A DNA stretch of 64,000 nt. It comes from CAZOEL01 sp964578835 (GTDB lineage: Bacteria; Desulfobacterota; Syntrophobacteria; Syntrophobacterales; Syntrophobacteraceae). The notes under the pieces were generated by a model that worked only from the letters and a program-made list of their open reading frames with translations, did no database searches and was not told the DNA's origin. Both the position numbers and the translations under genes were made by a program. This document shows positions 16,807 through 25,929 of this stretch, one piece after another. Where the stretch lies: positions 1 to 64,000 of the forward strand of contig CAZOEL010000008.1 in assembly GCA_964578835.1 (NCBI GenBank), read 5' to 3'. The first letter of the stretch is position 1; each line of letters starts with the position of its first letter.

Positions 16807-19800
16807 AGCGGGTTTTCCCTCAGCTGTCCCATGTAATCAACCGGCGCTAGCTGCTGGTAATGCCCTTTGGCCTCCTGATCCAAAAGTCGCCATAAAAGCA
16901 TCTGCTTGCGCAGGGCTTTGATGAAATTCCGGTTTGCCCTCTCCCACGCCGATTTCTCACCCGATACGCGAATCATCTGAATGGCTATTTCGAGATAGCC
17001 GGGATTTTCGGGAGAAGGGCAGCAGTGGAGATGAATTCGCTGCTTGATGCCGAAATCGAACGGAGCAAGCCATACATTGGTGCGTATCAAAAGACAGACC
17101 GGAGCGGGCATGAGCGCCGCGCCCGAAATCGGCGAGTCGACGTCGAGCTGAGTTTCATCGACGATAAACGACCCGTGGGTTGTATCGCTATGAGAAGTGT
17201 AAAATTCGTTGAGAAATCCCATGATGCCCTTTTCTTCATCATACTTGAGAAGAAAGGGAAGATTCATCAGAATCGTATCCCCTTGGGCCGGGGGGAGAGT
17301 CCAGGAGCGATTGACATCCGGCATGGCAATTTCCGCGGCTGTCCGGGCCGGATAGAGGGAAGCCAGGAACACCACGGAGAAGACGAGAAACATGCATGCA
17401 ACGCTTGCAAGCGACGAATAATTGAAGGTGAGCTGAGAGAAAAGGGCTGTGTTCGCAAGGTGCTTGGCGCTGAGTTGAGCCAGAATGTAGCCGATTACGG
17501 TCGAAATCGTTGCGAGCGAAAGCGCTTCGACGATGAAAAGAAAGCCAACGTGAGTGGGCGCCAGGCCTACCGACGTGTAGGTCCCTATTTCCTTACGGCG
17601 CTCGTGGACATGTCCTATCATCGTGTTGAGCGTGATGAACACGACGATGAGAATCGGAACGAGCAGATTGGACACTCCGGAATACCGAATAGCAGTGCCT
17701 GCGCTGTGATGCCAGAGGCCGCCGTCTCCTACGAAAAGCGGAAAGGCCAGCCATGTGGAAAGCTTATCGGCAATGGCCAAGGGCTTCTCTCCTCCCGGCC
17801 CCGGAAGAATCGTGACGGCTTTCAACACTCCTCCGTAGCTCATGCATGTCGAAAACGGCATGATCGCGGTGCGCTCCGCGGCCGCGTATCGGAATCGCTC
17901 AGTCGTGGGCAGCAATTCTTCGCCCGATTGCATCGCTTCGATTTCAACCTCGGAAAGCTCTTCATCCCGGCCTGTCTCGAGATAAGCGGGCGTCAGGGGA
18001 TTTTGGTCCAGATCTTTGACTGTTTCCAACCTGGCCGCATCAAAAAAACCAACCACCTTGAACGCGCTTCCAAATAGGCGCACCTCGGAGTCGAGATCCT
18101 TTTCCGGGACCAGATTGAGCGCTTTCGCCATGGCTGTGGAAAGCAAAACGCTCCGCTCATCCGCGGCATCGAACCAGCGGCCGTGCGTCAACAAATCACG
18201 GAACGCAGCGGGCGGGCTCTCTCCCAGTCCCAAGGCTCCCTCGACAGGGGCGGAGCCATTTTCTGCAAAAATTCTCGCGATAACGCGCTCAGATGAGGAT
18301 GTCGGCTCAATCCATCCCCTCGGCCAGATCTTCATATCTGAGCCGAAGCGCGTTTTCATGTCCGCCAGGGTTATGTCGGTCAGCGGTCTCCATAATTGAT
18401 TTCTCAAAAGGATGCCCGGATAGGGGGCGCTCTCGGCGATGCGCGTGTGCGTCGTTCGATGCAGGCTTTTTACGTTGGTAAAAGACATGACCGTGAAAGT
18501 CAAAATGATCAGCGTAACGCAGGTGAGAGCAGTCCTGAGCTTCCTGCGATTCAGGTTGGATACGCCTATGGTGAATCCGGCGCTAAACGACTGCCATTTA
18601 CTCACCTGAGGCGTTTTAAGATGCGCGGTTCTGCTGTGCGCTAAGGCCATTTCTCTCTCGAACCGAATGAATATTATCCAGGATACCAGGAAAGAAAGGC
18701 CGACTATGAAGAAGGCAATGATAACGACCATCGGGCTGTAAGTGAGCTGAAAAGCGGGATGAAGTCCTTTGATGACAAAAATGGTGGCGACCAGAATGGC
18801 GAAGAACGCGGTCAGCTGCTTGTAGATGCCTCTGAATGCGAAAAGATACCTCTCCATACAGTAGGCGAAAGGTACGAAAAGCGCGATGAAAAACATGACT
18901 CCGGTGAGCACGTCGCGCTGAGTCTTTTCTATTTCACTGTAGATGACATCGAGCTTCGCCCATGCGGCGACAGTTTTCTTCCAAAGCTCGTCGTAGCGGT
19001 TTATATCGAGAGCGCCGCCGGCTTCGCTCAGCTCGCGGCTCGAGGTTTCGTACAGGGATTGCAAATAGCTGTTGACGATGCCGTGCCGGTAAAGGTTTTC
19101 GAGCCGTTCGCCAATGATGAGGTGAAGGTCTTTGGCTGCCTGAAGAGGGGCGAGTAGAATGCTCGGCGGGTCTCCTATGAGAAATCCTTTGCCCGTTGTC
19201 TTTTCGGGAGAGCCGTTGAGGAGAAACAGATCCCTGCTGAGCAGAGACTGAGCCATGACGAGCTTGAATCTTACCCCTTTTTCCAGGAAAACGGATACGG
19301 CCATCGTGTCTCTACCGTCAACCCGGCTGTACCAGTACCGGAGCGGAGTCGCCTCCGTCAAAGCGTCGAGCAGGTCCACCTTGGTGAGGTAGCCCATGTT
19401 CTGAGGAGCGAACGCCTGCAGAACATCCGTCTGAAGGCAATGGAACATGGTGAGAGAAGTGCTCGCGCGATCGCTCTTGACTTTGATGCGGTAATTGATC
19501 TTGCCCGTCTGAACTTTATCTGCGGTCCAGGCGACCCGTCCCGTCTCCGGGTCGATTCCGTATGGCTCCAGGATGAGCTTCTCCAGAGCCACCCGGTTAT
19601 TGGCGAGCCCCGGTATAAAGAAGGTCCCGTCTTCGAAGACCATGGCTCTGAATATGGATTTGCCCTGAAGGACGGAGATTATCGTTCCGGGAGCGGGCTG
19701 GTCGGGAAAGAGCTCTCCCTGCCTTATGAATTTCGCTTGTCCTTCGAGACTCGCCAGGCCGGCTACGCCGCCCTCATGCGCCGTCGCTAGAGACGGATGT

Positions 19801-21680
19801 GAAAAGAGTTTTCCGAGCAGCGCGGGCAGGAACCGGGATAAATTCTCCACATTGGTCTTGTCGATATGCTCCAGCGTGTCTGCGGGGGCGCCCCAATAGA
19901 TGCGATGGTCATCCATGGTCATGAGGGACACTGCGGGCAGTCCCGCCATGGCGCCGACATCGCAGCAGGGATGAGAGGAAAGCTGGGGTTTTCCATAATT
20001 CTCATCGCTGCCTCTCGTCATATTTCGAAGCATCCCGGGAAGCCCAAGTTCTTTCGAAGTCTCGGCCCCGAGCCGGTTGAGCATCTCGGAGAGGCGGCCG
20101 GCTCTCTGCATGCGTTTTATGTTTTCCCGCACCGGATATGTCTCTCCCATCTCCACCATTCCGATGGAAGGAGAGTGGGACGATAGATGTAAGCTGAGGA
20201 GCAAAACGGGTTTGTATTCGTCCAATAGGCCTCTCAAAGAACTGCTGGATTTGAAGGCTTCGTAACGAAGCTTCAATTCCTTGCGCTCGGCTTTGAGGCC
20301 GGCAATTGCGTCCCCAAGGAGCTTCATGGCGAGCGACTTCTGCTCCTGGCTCATTTCGTCCATGCTTGCAAGCCAGGAAAGGCGTCTGTAAACCCTTGGA
20401 TCTTCTTCTACGCCGATCGGGGTTGTTTCAGAGGAGCTTCTTCTATACTGACTCTCTCTTGTCAGAGCATCGGCTTTGTCTTTGGCTTTCTCGGCAATCA
20501 GCCGCCATAGAAGATCCCTGTCTTTCGCGTCAGGGGCGGATAAAGGGTTTTCCTCCTTCGTCAAATCAAGGAGATGGTCGACCCTCTTCCTTTTCTCCTG
20601 GAGGTCTTTCGTCTCTTGCCGGAGTATCTTCCTCCTGCTTGTGAGAGCCCATATGAATTCCCGCATGCCGGCGACGGATTCTCCGCCTCCGACCGTGGCG
20701 AGAATGAGGACGCTTCGGTCCGGAGGCTCGCGGGAGAGCTTTCGGACAAGAGAAAGAAGAGTCGCGATGGAAACGGCTTCATCCGCTCCTGGCGCGACTC
20801 CGATTACGTAGGCGGATGCATCGTAAAAAGCGTCGATAATGACGAGATCGTTTTTCTGCTTTGGATCTTTTCCGGGAATAAACCCGTAGCAGTTGCGAAG
20901 GGTCTTGTTCCGCCACACAGTCCTTGACGTAACCACGGCTTCGGGGGACTCTTCCAATGCAAGCCGTTTGAGTTGTTCTCCCGTTGCCGAATCGACCCAG
21001 AATCGCGGAAAGGCTACGGGAGTAGGAGTATTCTTATCTCTGAAGTCATTGTCCGTAGAACCTTCATCGCCCAGGTATATCAGCGCCGCCGCGCCGAGCA
21101 TCGCCGCATGCATCCAGTTGCTGCGCGAAGCCATATCCATCAGAATTATGGCGCCTTTTGCAGGCTTTTCGTTGAAGCTGCTGAAGCCCCCGTCGCCAAC
21201 GTATACGAGAGGTCCGCGAAGGCCCTCCTTCGGCGTGGTGGAAAGATAAACAAGATTGGGTCCCCAGGGATGGAGCGGCATCTTCAAGCCGTTTACATCT
21301 ATGCCGGCGCCATGGGATTCAGGAACTGGATTGAGGAACTTTTGAACGCCGATCTCTGAAAGCCCTGCATCTTCGAAAGCCTTCAAAATGTATTCGGCTG
21401 CCTTCTCGGCGCCTTCCGATCCTGCAGAGCGATCCTCCAGGCCGCCAAAAAATTCCAGATCCCGCAGGATGTCCTGCCCACGAGCGTGGGAGATCGGCAA
21501 TAAGGAAAGCATGGCGACAAAGGCGCAAAAGAGAAAGCATTCGCATACGATGCTCCGCTTTCTCGGGCCTGCGTTTTTCACAAAGCCGGTGGGTTCAAAA
21601 CCGCCGGAAAAAGACATTGGAAGCTCTCTTTCTTCTCTGAGCGCCCTGAAAAAGTTGTTACAGCTTCTAACCAGATCCAT
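16803..21680 (-). CDS. Giant M28-peptidase-like/FtsX permease fusion protein
   Basis: A 1625-residue protein. A hydrophobic signal-anchor (about 44-65) leads to a periplasmic M28-like aminopeptidase domain (about 70-680): EGAEKAAEYILKAFEDAG, IIDAFYDASAYVIGVAPGADE, TVGGGESVAGMREF and HRIYWGAPADTLEHID follow the M28 order. The first zinc-ligand histidine is a phenylalanine (FYD) and the EE pair is GE, so catalysis is doubtful. After a beta-rich domain come three membrane segments (about 925-1020), a MacB-like segment (FTIGVSNLNRRKLRTALTCV, about 1045), a periplasmic domain and a C-terminal FtsX core (about 1335-1480), then a 130-residue soluble tail. Start 21680 is uncertain; ATG 21617 with GAGAG upstream is also possible. 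It probably pairs with the adjacent ABC ATPase. Confidence 0.8.
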   Translation of the reverse strand: MDLVRSCNNFFRALREERELPMSFSGGFEPTGFVKNAGPRKRSIVCECFLFCAFVAMLSLLPISHARGQDILRDLEFFGGLEDRSAGSEGAEKAAEYILKAFEDAGLSEIGVQKFLNPVPESHGAGIDVNGLKMPLHPWGPNLVYLSTTPKEGLRGPLVYVGDGGFSSFNEKPAKGAIILMDMASRSNWMHAAMLGAAALIYLGDEGSTDNDFRDKNTPTPVAFPRFWVDSATGEQLKRLALEESPEAVVTSRTVWRNKTLRNCYGFIPGKDPKQKNDLVIIDAFYDASAYVIGVAPGADEAVSIATLLSLVRKLSREPPDRSVLILATVGGGESVAGMREFIWALTSRRKILRQETKDLQEKRKRVDHLLDLTKEENPLSAPDAKDRDLLWRLIAEKAKDKADALTRESQYRRSSSETTPIGVEEDPRVYRRLSWLASMDEMSQEQKSLAMKLLGDAIAGLKAERKELKLRYEAFKSSSSLRGLLDEYKPVLLLSLHLSSHSPSIGMVEMGETYPVRENIKRMQRAGRLSEMLNRLGAETSKELGLPGMLRNMTRGSDENYGKPQLSSHPCCDVGAMAGLPAVSLMTMDDHRIYWGAPADTLEHIDKTNVENLSRFLPALLGKLFSHPSLATAHEGGVAGLASLEGQAKFIRQGELFPDQPAPGTIISVLQGKSIFRAMVFEDGTFFIPGLANNRVALEKLILEPYGIDPETGRVAWTADKVQTGKINYRIKVKSDRASTSLTMFHCLQTDVLQAFAPQNMGYLTKVDLLDALTEATPLRYWYSRVDGRDTMAVSVFLEKGVRFKLVMAQSLLSRDLFLLNGSPEKTTGKGFLIGDPPSILLAPLQAAKDLHLIIGERLENLYRHGIVNSYLQSLYETSSRELSEAGGALDINRYDELWKKTVAAWAKLDVIYSEIEKTQRDVLTGVMFFIALFVPFAYCMERYLFAFRGIYKQLTAFFAILVATIFVIKGLHPAFQLTYSPMVVIIAFFIVGLSFLVSWIIFIRFEREMALAHSRTAHLKTPQVSKWQSFSAGFTIGVSNLNRRKLRTALTCVTLIILTFTVMSFTNVKSLHRTTHTRIAESAPYPGILLRNQLWRPLTDITLADMKTRFGSDMKIWPRGWIEPTSSSERVIARIFAENGSAPVEGALGLGESPPAAFRDLLTHGRWFDAADERSVLLSTAMAKALNLVPEKDLDSEVRLFGSAFKVVGFFDAARLETVKDLDQNPLTPAYLETGRDEELSEVEIEAMQSGEELLPTTERFRYAAAERTAIMPFSTCMSYGGVLKAVTILPGPGGEKPLAIADKLSTWLAFPLFVGDGGLWHHSAGTAIRYSGVSNLLVPILIVVFITLNTMIGHVHERRKEIGTYTSVGLAPTHVGFLFIVEALSLATISTVIGYILAQLSAKHLANTALFSQLTFNYSSLASVACMFLVFSVVFLASLYPARTAAEIAMPDVNRSWTLPPAQGDTILMNLPFLLKYDEEKGIMGFLNEFYTSHSDTTHGSFIVDETQLDVDSPISGAALMPAPVCLLIRTNVWLAPFDFGIKQRIHLHCCPSPENPGYLEIAIQMIRVSGEKSAWERANRNFIKALRKQMLLWRLLDQEAKGHYQQLAPVDYMGQLRENPL

Positions 21681-21695
21681 CCAATCCGAGAAAGG

Positions 21696-22430
21696 TCAAG
21701 CCACTTCGCCAACGGAGATCTTCAACTTATCCCTGTCTTCCACGCGATCTATGAGGCCGTCCCGGATCCAGACCACACGATCTGAAACATTGAGCATCTT
21801 GATGTCGTGCGTAGCCGATATGATCGTAACGCCCCTGTCGGTAGACAAGTGCTTAAGGAGCGCTATGATTTCCTCACCCGTAATGAGGTCCAGATTGCCG
21901 GTCGGCTCATCCGCCAGAATGATGGCGGGATCGTTCGCCAGGGCGCGCGCTACGGCTACCCTCTGCTGTTGGCCTCCGGAGAGCTCCGAGGGTTTGTGCT
22001 GGTAGCGTTCGGCAAGGCCGACCAGCCTCAGAAGCTCCAGCCCTTTCTCCATATACTCGTCACGACCCATTCCGGCGAAAATCATGGGCAGCGTCACATT
22101 TTCAATGGCGGTCATGACATGGATGAGATTGAAAGTCTGAAAAATATAGCCGATCTTACGACAGCGCAACCATGCCAGCTCATAGGCGTCCAATTGGGCC
22201 ACATCGACCTCGTCGATAAAAACCCTTCCGGTGGTCGGTTTGTCGAGCGCTCCGATCATGTTGAAGAGCGTCGATTTTCCAGAGCCGGAAGGTCCCATGA
22301 TGGAAAGGTACTCTCCAGCGCCGATGGATAGATTGATGCCCTTCAGCGCTTCCACCATGTTCGTTCCCATTCGAAAGACTTTCGTAACTTCGGAAAGCCT
22401 CACTACATTATGAGCATGCTTGGGGTTCAT
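21696..22430 (-). CDS. ABC transporter ATP-binding protein (LolD/MacB type)
   Basis: A 244-residue ATPase with Walker A GPSGSGKST, Q-loop FQTFNL, signature LSGGQQQRVAVARA, Walker B ILADEPTGNLD and the H-loop SATHD. The DEPTGNLD form and FtsX-type partner permeases place it in the LolD/MacB/FtsE class, which drives mechanical work or export at the inner membrane rather than classic import. The ATG at 22430 has AAAGGA six bases upstream and is preferred over the TTG at 22448. It lies between the short FtsX permease and the M28/FtsX fusion, and likely serves both. Confidence 0.93.
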   Translation of the reverse strand: MNPKHAHNVVRLSEVTKVFRMGTNMVEALKGINLSIGAGEYLSIMGPSGSGKSTLFNMIGALDKPTTGRVFIDEVDVAQLDAYELAWLRCRKIGYIFQTFNLIHVMTAIENVTLPMIFAGMGRDEYMEKGLELLRLVGLAERYQHKPSELSGGQQQRVAVARALANDPAIILADEPTGNLDLITGEEIIALLKHLSTDRGVTIISATHDIKMLNVSDRVVWIRDGLIDRVEDRDKLKISVGEVA

Positions 22431-22464
22431 GCGCGATCCTTTGCCCAATGGGTCGCCAGGTTAA

Positions 22465-23136
22465 TTATTGGTCGGTTCTGAGAGCCACGGCCGGAGGCAT
22501 CCTGGACGCTACGAGAGCGGGATAGGCGACTCCGAACAGCGACAGCGATACGGCAAGCAGCGAAGCGCCTCCTACTGTGACGAGCATAGCCTTGACCGGC
22601 CAATGGGCTATTGCAATCCATCCCAGCTTGAAAGTCAGGGAGAGCGAAGCTGCGAGAATGCCGAAGACGCCCCCCGCCACACCGCCTAAAAACCCCTGGT
22701 ATGCGGCTTCGAGCACGAAGATGCGAACGACGAAGCTGTTGAGCGCCCCGAGGCATTTGAAGGTTCCGATTTCTCTGAATCTCTCCGTTACGGCCATAAG
22801 CTGCGCGTTCACAATGCCCACGACACAAACCAAAAGGGACAACAGCGCGAGCCAGACATCTTTCGGGCTGCTTCCAAACTGCCCGTCCGTCAGCTCATAT
22901 CCGCTTGCGAGAATATAGTCGCGCAACGCGCCGTCTGCGTGAGGCCAGACCGAGCTCAAAATATCGTAGCCCGAGCGGATATACGCTGCGAAGGCTACAG
23001 CCAGCGCCAAAGTAAGGGTGGTGATGAGGGATCTGAAGAGGCGCACTTTCATCGAATTGAAAGAAATTCGCATTACCTGCCCCCATGGCAGCACGACCTG
23101 TCTTTGTATGGATTCAGACACAGCCTTCTTCCTCAT
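22465..23136 (-). CDS. Short FtsX-like ABC permease
   Basis: A 223-residue protein with an N-terminal amphipathic piece (VMRISFNSMKVRLFRSLITT), then four membrane segments in FtsX arrangement, including LLVCVVGIVNAQLMAVTERFREIGTFKCLG, a hallmark of MacB/LolC permeases, and the C-terminal YPALVASRMPPAVALR. The periplasmic domain between the first two membrane segments is only about 60 residues, much shorter than in MacB or LolC. With the downstream ATPase and the M28/FtsX fusion it could form a heterodimeric permease. Its ATG lies 13 bases after the der stop, indicating cotranscription. Confidence 0.88.
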   Translation of the reverse strand: MRKKAVSESIQRQVVLPWGQVMRISFNSMKVRLFRSLITTLTLALAVAFAAYIRSGYDILSSVWPHADGALRDYILASGYELTDGQFGSSPKDVWLALLSLLVCVVGIVNAQLMAVTERFREIGTFKCLGALNSFVVRIFVLEAAYQGFLGGVAGGVFGILAASLSLTFKLGWIAIAHWPVKAMLVTVGGASLLAVSLSLFGVAYPALVASRMPPAVALRTDQ

Positions 23137-23149
23137 CTACAATAAGCTC

Positions 23150-24487
23150 TTAAACGTTTCGCTCCCCCCTCTGGCGTCCTCTGAAGAGGAGCTTGAGCGG
23201 AGTTTTGTCCAAAGCGAAGGACTCCCTGAACTGATTGGCCAGATAGCGCTCGTATGAAAAGTGAATAGCTTCGGGACGATTGCAGAAAAGAACGAAGGTT
23301 GGGGGTCTCACCGCCGTCTGCGTCGCATAGAAGAACTTGAAGCTGCGGCCGCCATGCTGCGGAGGTTCGTGACGCTCGATGGTCTGCTCGAGCGTCCTGT
23401 TGAGAACGCCCGTAGTGATTCGTTGGTTGTATTGTCTGAATACTTCGTTCACCGTCGGAAGCAGTTTCGGGACTCTCTTCCCGGTCAATGCCGAAAAGGT
23501 GAGAATGGGGGCAAAAGGCAGGAAGCGAAACCTGTCCCGAACATCGGCCAGAAATCGCCGGGTCTGTTTGGCGTCCGTTTCTATCGCGTCCCATTTATTG
23601 ATTCCGATGATGCAGCCACGAAAACGCTCCTGAACGTAACCCGCAATATGGAGATCCTGATCGGTCAGCCCTTCTATGGCATCCACCACGAGCACGGTTA
23701 TATGACTTCTCTCGACGCTCTGCAAAGCTTTGAGCACACTGATTTTTTCAAGCTTTTCCTTCGTCTTCCCCTTCTTCCGGATACCCGCGGTGTCGATCAA
23801 GACATAGCGTTTGCCGTCTCGTTCGAAGGGGACATCCACCGCATCGCGCGTCGTGCCCGGTATAGAGCTCACTATCACTCGAGGAGAGCCGAGGAGCTGA
23901 TTCACCAGCGTCGATTTTCCCACGTTGGGACGCCCGAGAATGGAAATCCGAATTTCCCCGGATTCGTCATCCTCGTCGTTCTGTTCAATAATCTCGGAAG
24001 GGAGGCTAAGCACGATATCGGTCAGCAACTCTCCGATTCCGAAGCCATGCGAAGCGCTTATCGGATAGAGGCGGTCGAGTCCCAATTCATAGAACTCCGC
24101 CACATGCTTCGCCTGCTCTTTTCCATCGATTTTATTTACGGCGTAAAAGACCTTCTTGGAGGTCCTTCGCAGAAGGTCCACGAGCATGGAATCTTCCGGG
24201 TGCAGACCTGTTTTTGCATCCGCAACGAACAAAATAACGTCTGCTTCAGAGATCGCCAGTTTGATCTGCTGCCGCGTCTGCTCCTCAATCGTGGATTCAT
24301 CAACCTTGATGAACCCAGCGGTATCAACAAGTGTGAAGGTCTTCTCTTCCCAGACGACTTGAACGCTGTTGCGGTCGCGAGTAACGCCCGGAAAATCGTC
24401 CACCAGAGCATGGCGCTTGCCGGCAATCCTGTTGAAAAGAGTGGACTTGCCTACATTGGGTCTTCCTACAATCGCTACCAGTGCCAT
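23150..24487 (-). CDS. der: Ribosome-assembly GTPase Der (EngA)
   Basis: The 445-residue protein has the diagnostic two tandem GTPase domains, each with its P-loop (GRPNVGKST near residue 8 and again near 180), G3 (DTAG) and G4 (NKID, NKWD), and a C-terminal KH-like domain ending in a basic tail (LLFRGRQRGERN). Der assists 50S subunit maturation and is essential in many bacteria. It is the first gene of a seven-gene minus-strand run, so the downstream transport genes may be read at a housekeeping level. ATG 24487 has GGAAGAAAG upstream. Confidence 0.97.
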   Translation of the reverse strand: MALVAIVGRPNVGKSTLFNRIAGKRHALVDDFPGVTRDRNSVQVVWEEKTFTLVDTAGFIKVDESTIEEQTRQQIKLAISEADVILFVADAKTGLHPEDSMLVDLLRRTSKKVFYAVNKIDGKEQAKHVAEFYELGLDRLYPISASHGFGIGELLTDIVLSLPSEIIEQNDEDDESGEIRISILGRPNVGKSTLVNQLLGSPRVIVSSIPGTTRDAVDVPFERDGKRYVLIDTAGIRKKGKTKEKLEKISVLKALQSVERSHITVLVVDAIEGLTDQDLHIAGYVQERFRGCIIGINKWDAIETDAKQTRRFLADVRDRFRFLPFAPILTFSALTGKRVPKLLPTVNEVFRQYNQRITTGVLNRTLEQTIERHEPPQHGGRSFKFFYATQTAVRPPTFVLFCNRPEAIHFSYERYLANQFRESFALDKTPLKLLFRGRQRGERNV

Positions 24488-25040
24488 TTTAGCTGCTTTC
24501 TTCCATCATATTCAAAAACTTCTCTCGACGAAAAAACCGTTTTCAGAACTGCCTTCCCTCGCTATTATCCGCCGCTCGACACAGCCTCACGCCAGCTGAA
24601 AGAACAATCCCAAGTAAATATAGTTCCATAACATCCTTTCTCTTCATTACCAAGCAACATTACTCTTCATCTCACACTATCTTCCATATAACTCGACACG
24701 ATAAAACTCTTCATTTTTAACCCGATCGACCGGAGCGAAACAATCGCAAGAGTGAATCCCGCCATTGGCGTATGTGCAGTAAAAAGACGCGAAAAATATG
24801 CCTCGAATGAAGGCGAAAGCCCGCCTTCTGGCGCCCGTCAGTTTGTGAGCCGCATCCTTTATTGTTTGGATATGTCTTTTCGCCAATTCTTCCATGGATT
24901 TTCTTCTTGCTGTTTGGAAATCTGGAAACAAATCTGACCACTGCCAGCAATATATTCATCCTTTTTGTGACCCTCAGGGCTCTTTCCGGACCCTCACGGG
25001 CCACATCTCCTGCTCTGCACGATCCTAGAGAAACCTTATG
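24488..25040. other. Gene-poor debris region upstream of der
   Basis: About 550 bases without an intact gene. It should contain the der promoter near its left end, not pinned down. On the minus strand, an open frame from about 24898 to 24677 opens with MEELAKRHIQTIKDAAHKL and continues with TGARRRAF, which resembles the N-terminus of some transposases (ISAzo13-like, from memory), then loses any likeness. This may be a transposase remnant, but the call is weak. Confidence 0.35.
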
Positions 25041-25301
25041 TCAAATATCCAGGGCCAAAGAGCCGAGGGCAAGGCCCTGAGTAGATGTCAGAGCAATTCC
25101 TCGAACCACTTCAGAATGGATGTGCGTCAAGACCTCGATCAGGATTTCCTTGAGGCCTTCGGCTCTGAGAACGTTGTTTATCGCGGGCAGTCTGCGGGGA
25201 AAGCGGGCATCCACCAAGCTGCCCCGAATAGATACGATTGTTCCGGTATTAGCGTCGTCTTCCATGATGATTCTCGCAATCGAGCCACTCCCGTGAAACA
25301 T
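25041..25301 (-). pseudogene. N-terminal remnant of N-type ATP synthase beta subunit
   Basis: The 86-codon frame contains TGTIVSIRGSLVDARF, RLPAINNVLRAEG, EILIEVLTHIHSEVVRGIAL and TSTQGLALG, in the order found in the first 80 residues of F1 beta subunits of the alternate (Na+-type, N-ATPase) operons. It then ends at a stop where a real beta subunit would continue for about 380 residues with the nucleotide-binding domain, which I do not find downstream. The plausible native start is the ATG at 25265. I read it as the truncated relic of an atpD-like gene left by a deletion; a tiny functional protein is unlikely. Confidence 0.7.
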
Positions 25302-25477
25302 CTGCTTCCCGTGCTCTTCAGGGCACGGATATTGCCTCTAATTAGATTCCTAAAGTAGAATACATGAATTCCATGCGGTAAATAAAAGAATTGTTCACAA
25401 TCAACCGCTCCCCGAAATATATCTTGATCCTTTCTAGTCCGATGGATGCGCACCGGCGAAGCTCTATGGAATTGGGC

Positions 25478-25507
25478 TTGACTTTGAGATCGCTATCGCG
25501 CTATATT
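25478..25507 (+). promoter_or_regulatory. Putative sigma-70 promoter of the arsenic island
   Basis: TTGACT (25478-25483) and TATATT (25502-25507) are 18 bases apart, and the first arsR starts 31 bases after the -10 box. The spacer and -10 contain a direct repeat of CGCTAT eight bases apart, which might belong to an ArsR operator. This is pattern based. Confidence 0.5.
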
Positions 25508-25537
25508 CCAATCTGTAAATCTAGGGAGGCGAACCCG

Positions 25538-25882
25538 ATGAGAGATTTTTTGAAAGTGATGAAAGCGCTCTCCGACCCCAGCCGGGTCAAGATCGTCAAG
25601 GCGCTTCAGTTCAAGCCGATGTGCGTGTGCGAGATACACACAGCTCTGGGCCTGGCCCAGCCCACTGTCTCCAAGCACTTGAAGATTCTCGAGGATGCAG
25701 GCCTGGTGGAATGGAAGAAAAACGGCCTGTGGGTGAACTACGCTCTTGCAGACGGCAATACGACACCCTATGCGGCAACACTCCTCGGGAACCTGAAGCA
25801 CTGGCTGCAAGATGATGCCGAGGTCACTCGGATCGTGGAAAGGCTGCCCTCGGTTCGACGCGAGGATATCTGCAAGAAATAG
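25538..25882 (+). CDS. arsR: ArsR-family transcriptional repressor (first copy)
   Basis: A 114-residue winged-helix repressor. The recognition helix is in LGLAQPTVSKHLKILEDAGLV and the cysteine pair CVC (MCVCEIHTAL) sits at the helix-3 site that binds As(III) in classic ArsR (ELCVCDL). This suggests derepression on arsenite binding. ATG 25538 with GGGAGG upstream is the start; the frame is open further upstream but without similarity. It leads the arsenic island and is paralogous to the second arsR at 27633. Confidence 0.92.
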   Translation: MRDFLKVMKALSDPSRVKIVKALQFKPMCVCEIHTALGLAQPTVSKHLKILEDAGLVEWKKNGLWVNYALADGNTTPYAATLLGNLKHWLQDDAEVTRIVERLPSVRREDICKK

Positions 25883-25929
25883 TTTTTTCCATAAGGCTTG
25901 GAGCCCCCCCATGGGGCCGGAGGGAAGAC

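Noticed and set aside
23261..24631. 456-codon plus-strand frame opposite der
   Set aside because: Complete antisense of Der, which has both GTPase domains intact.
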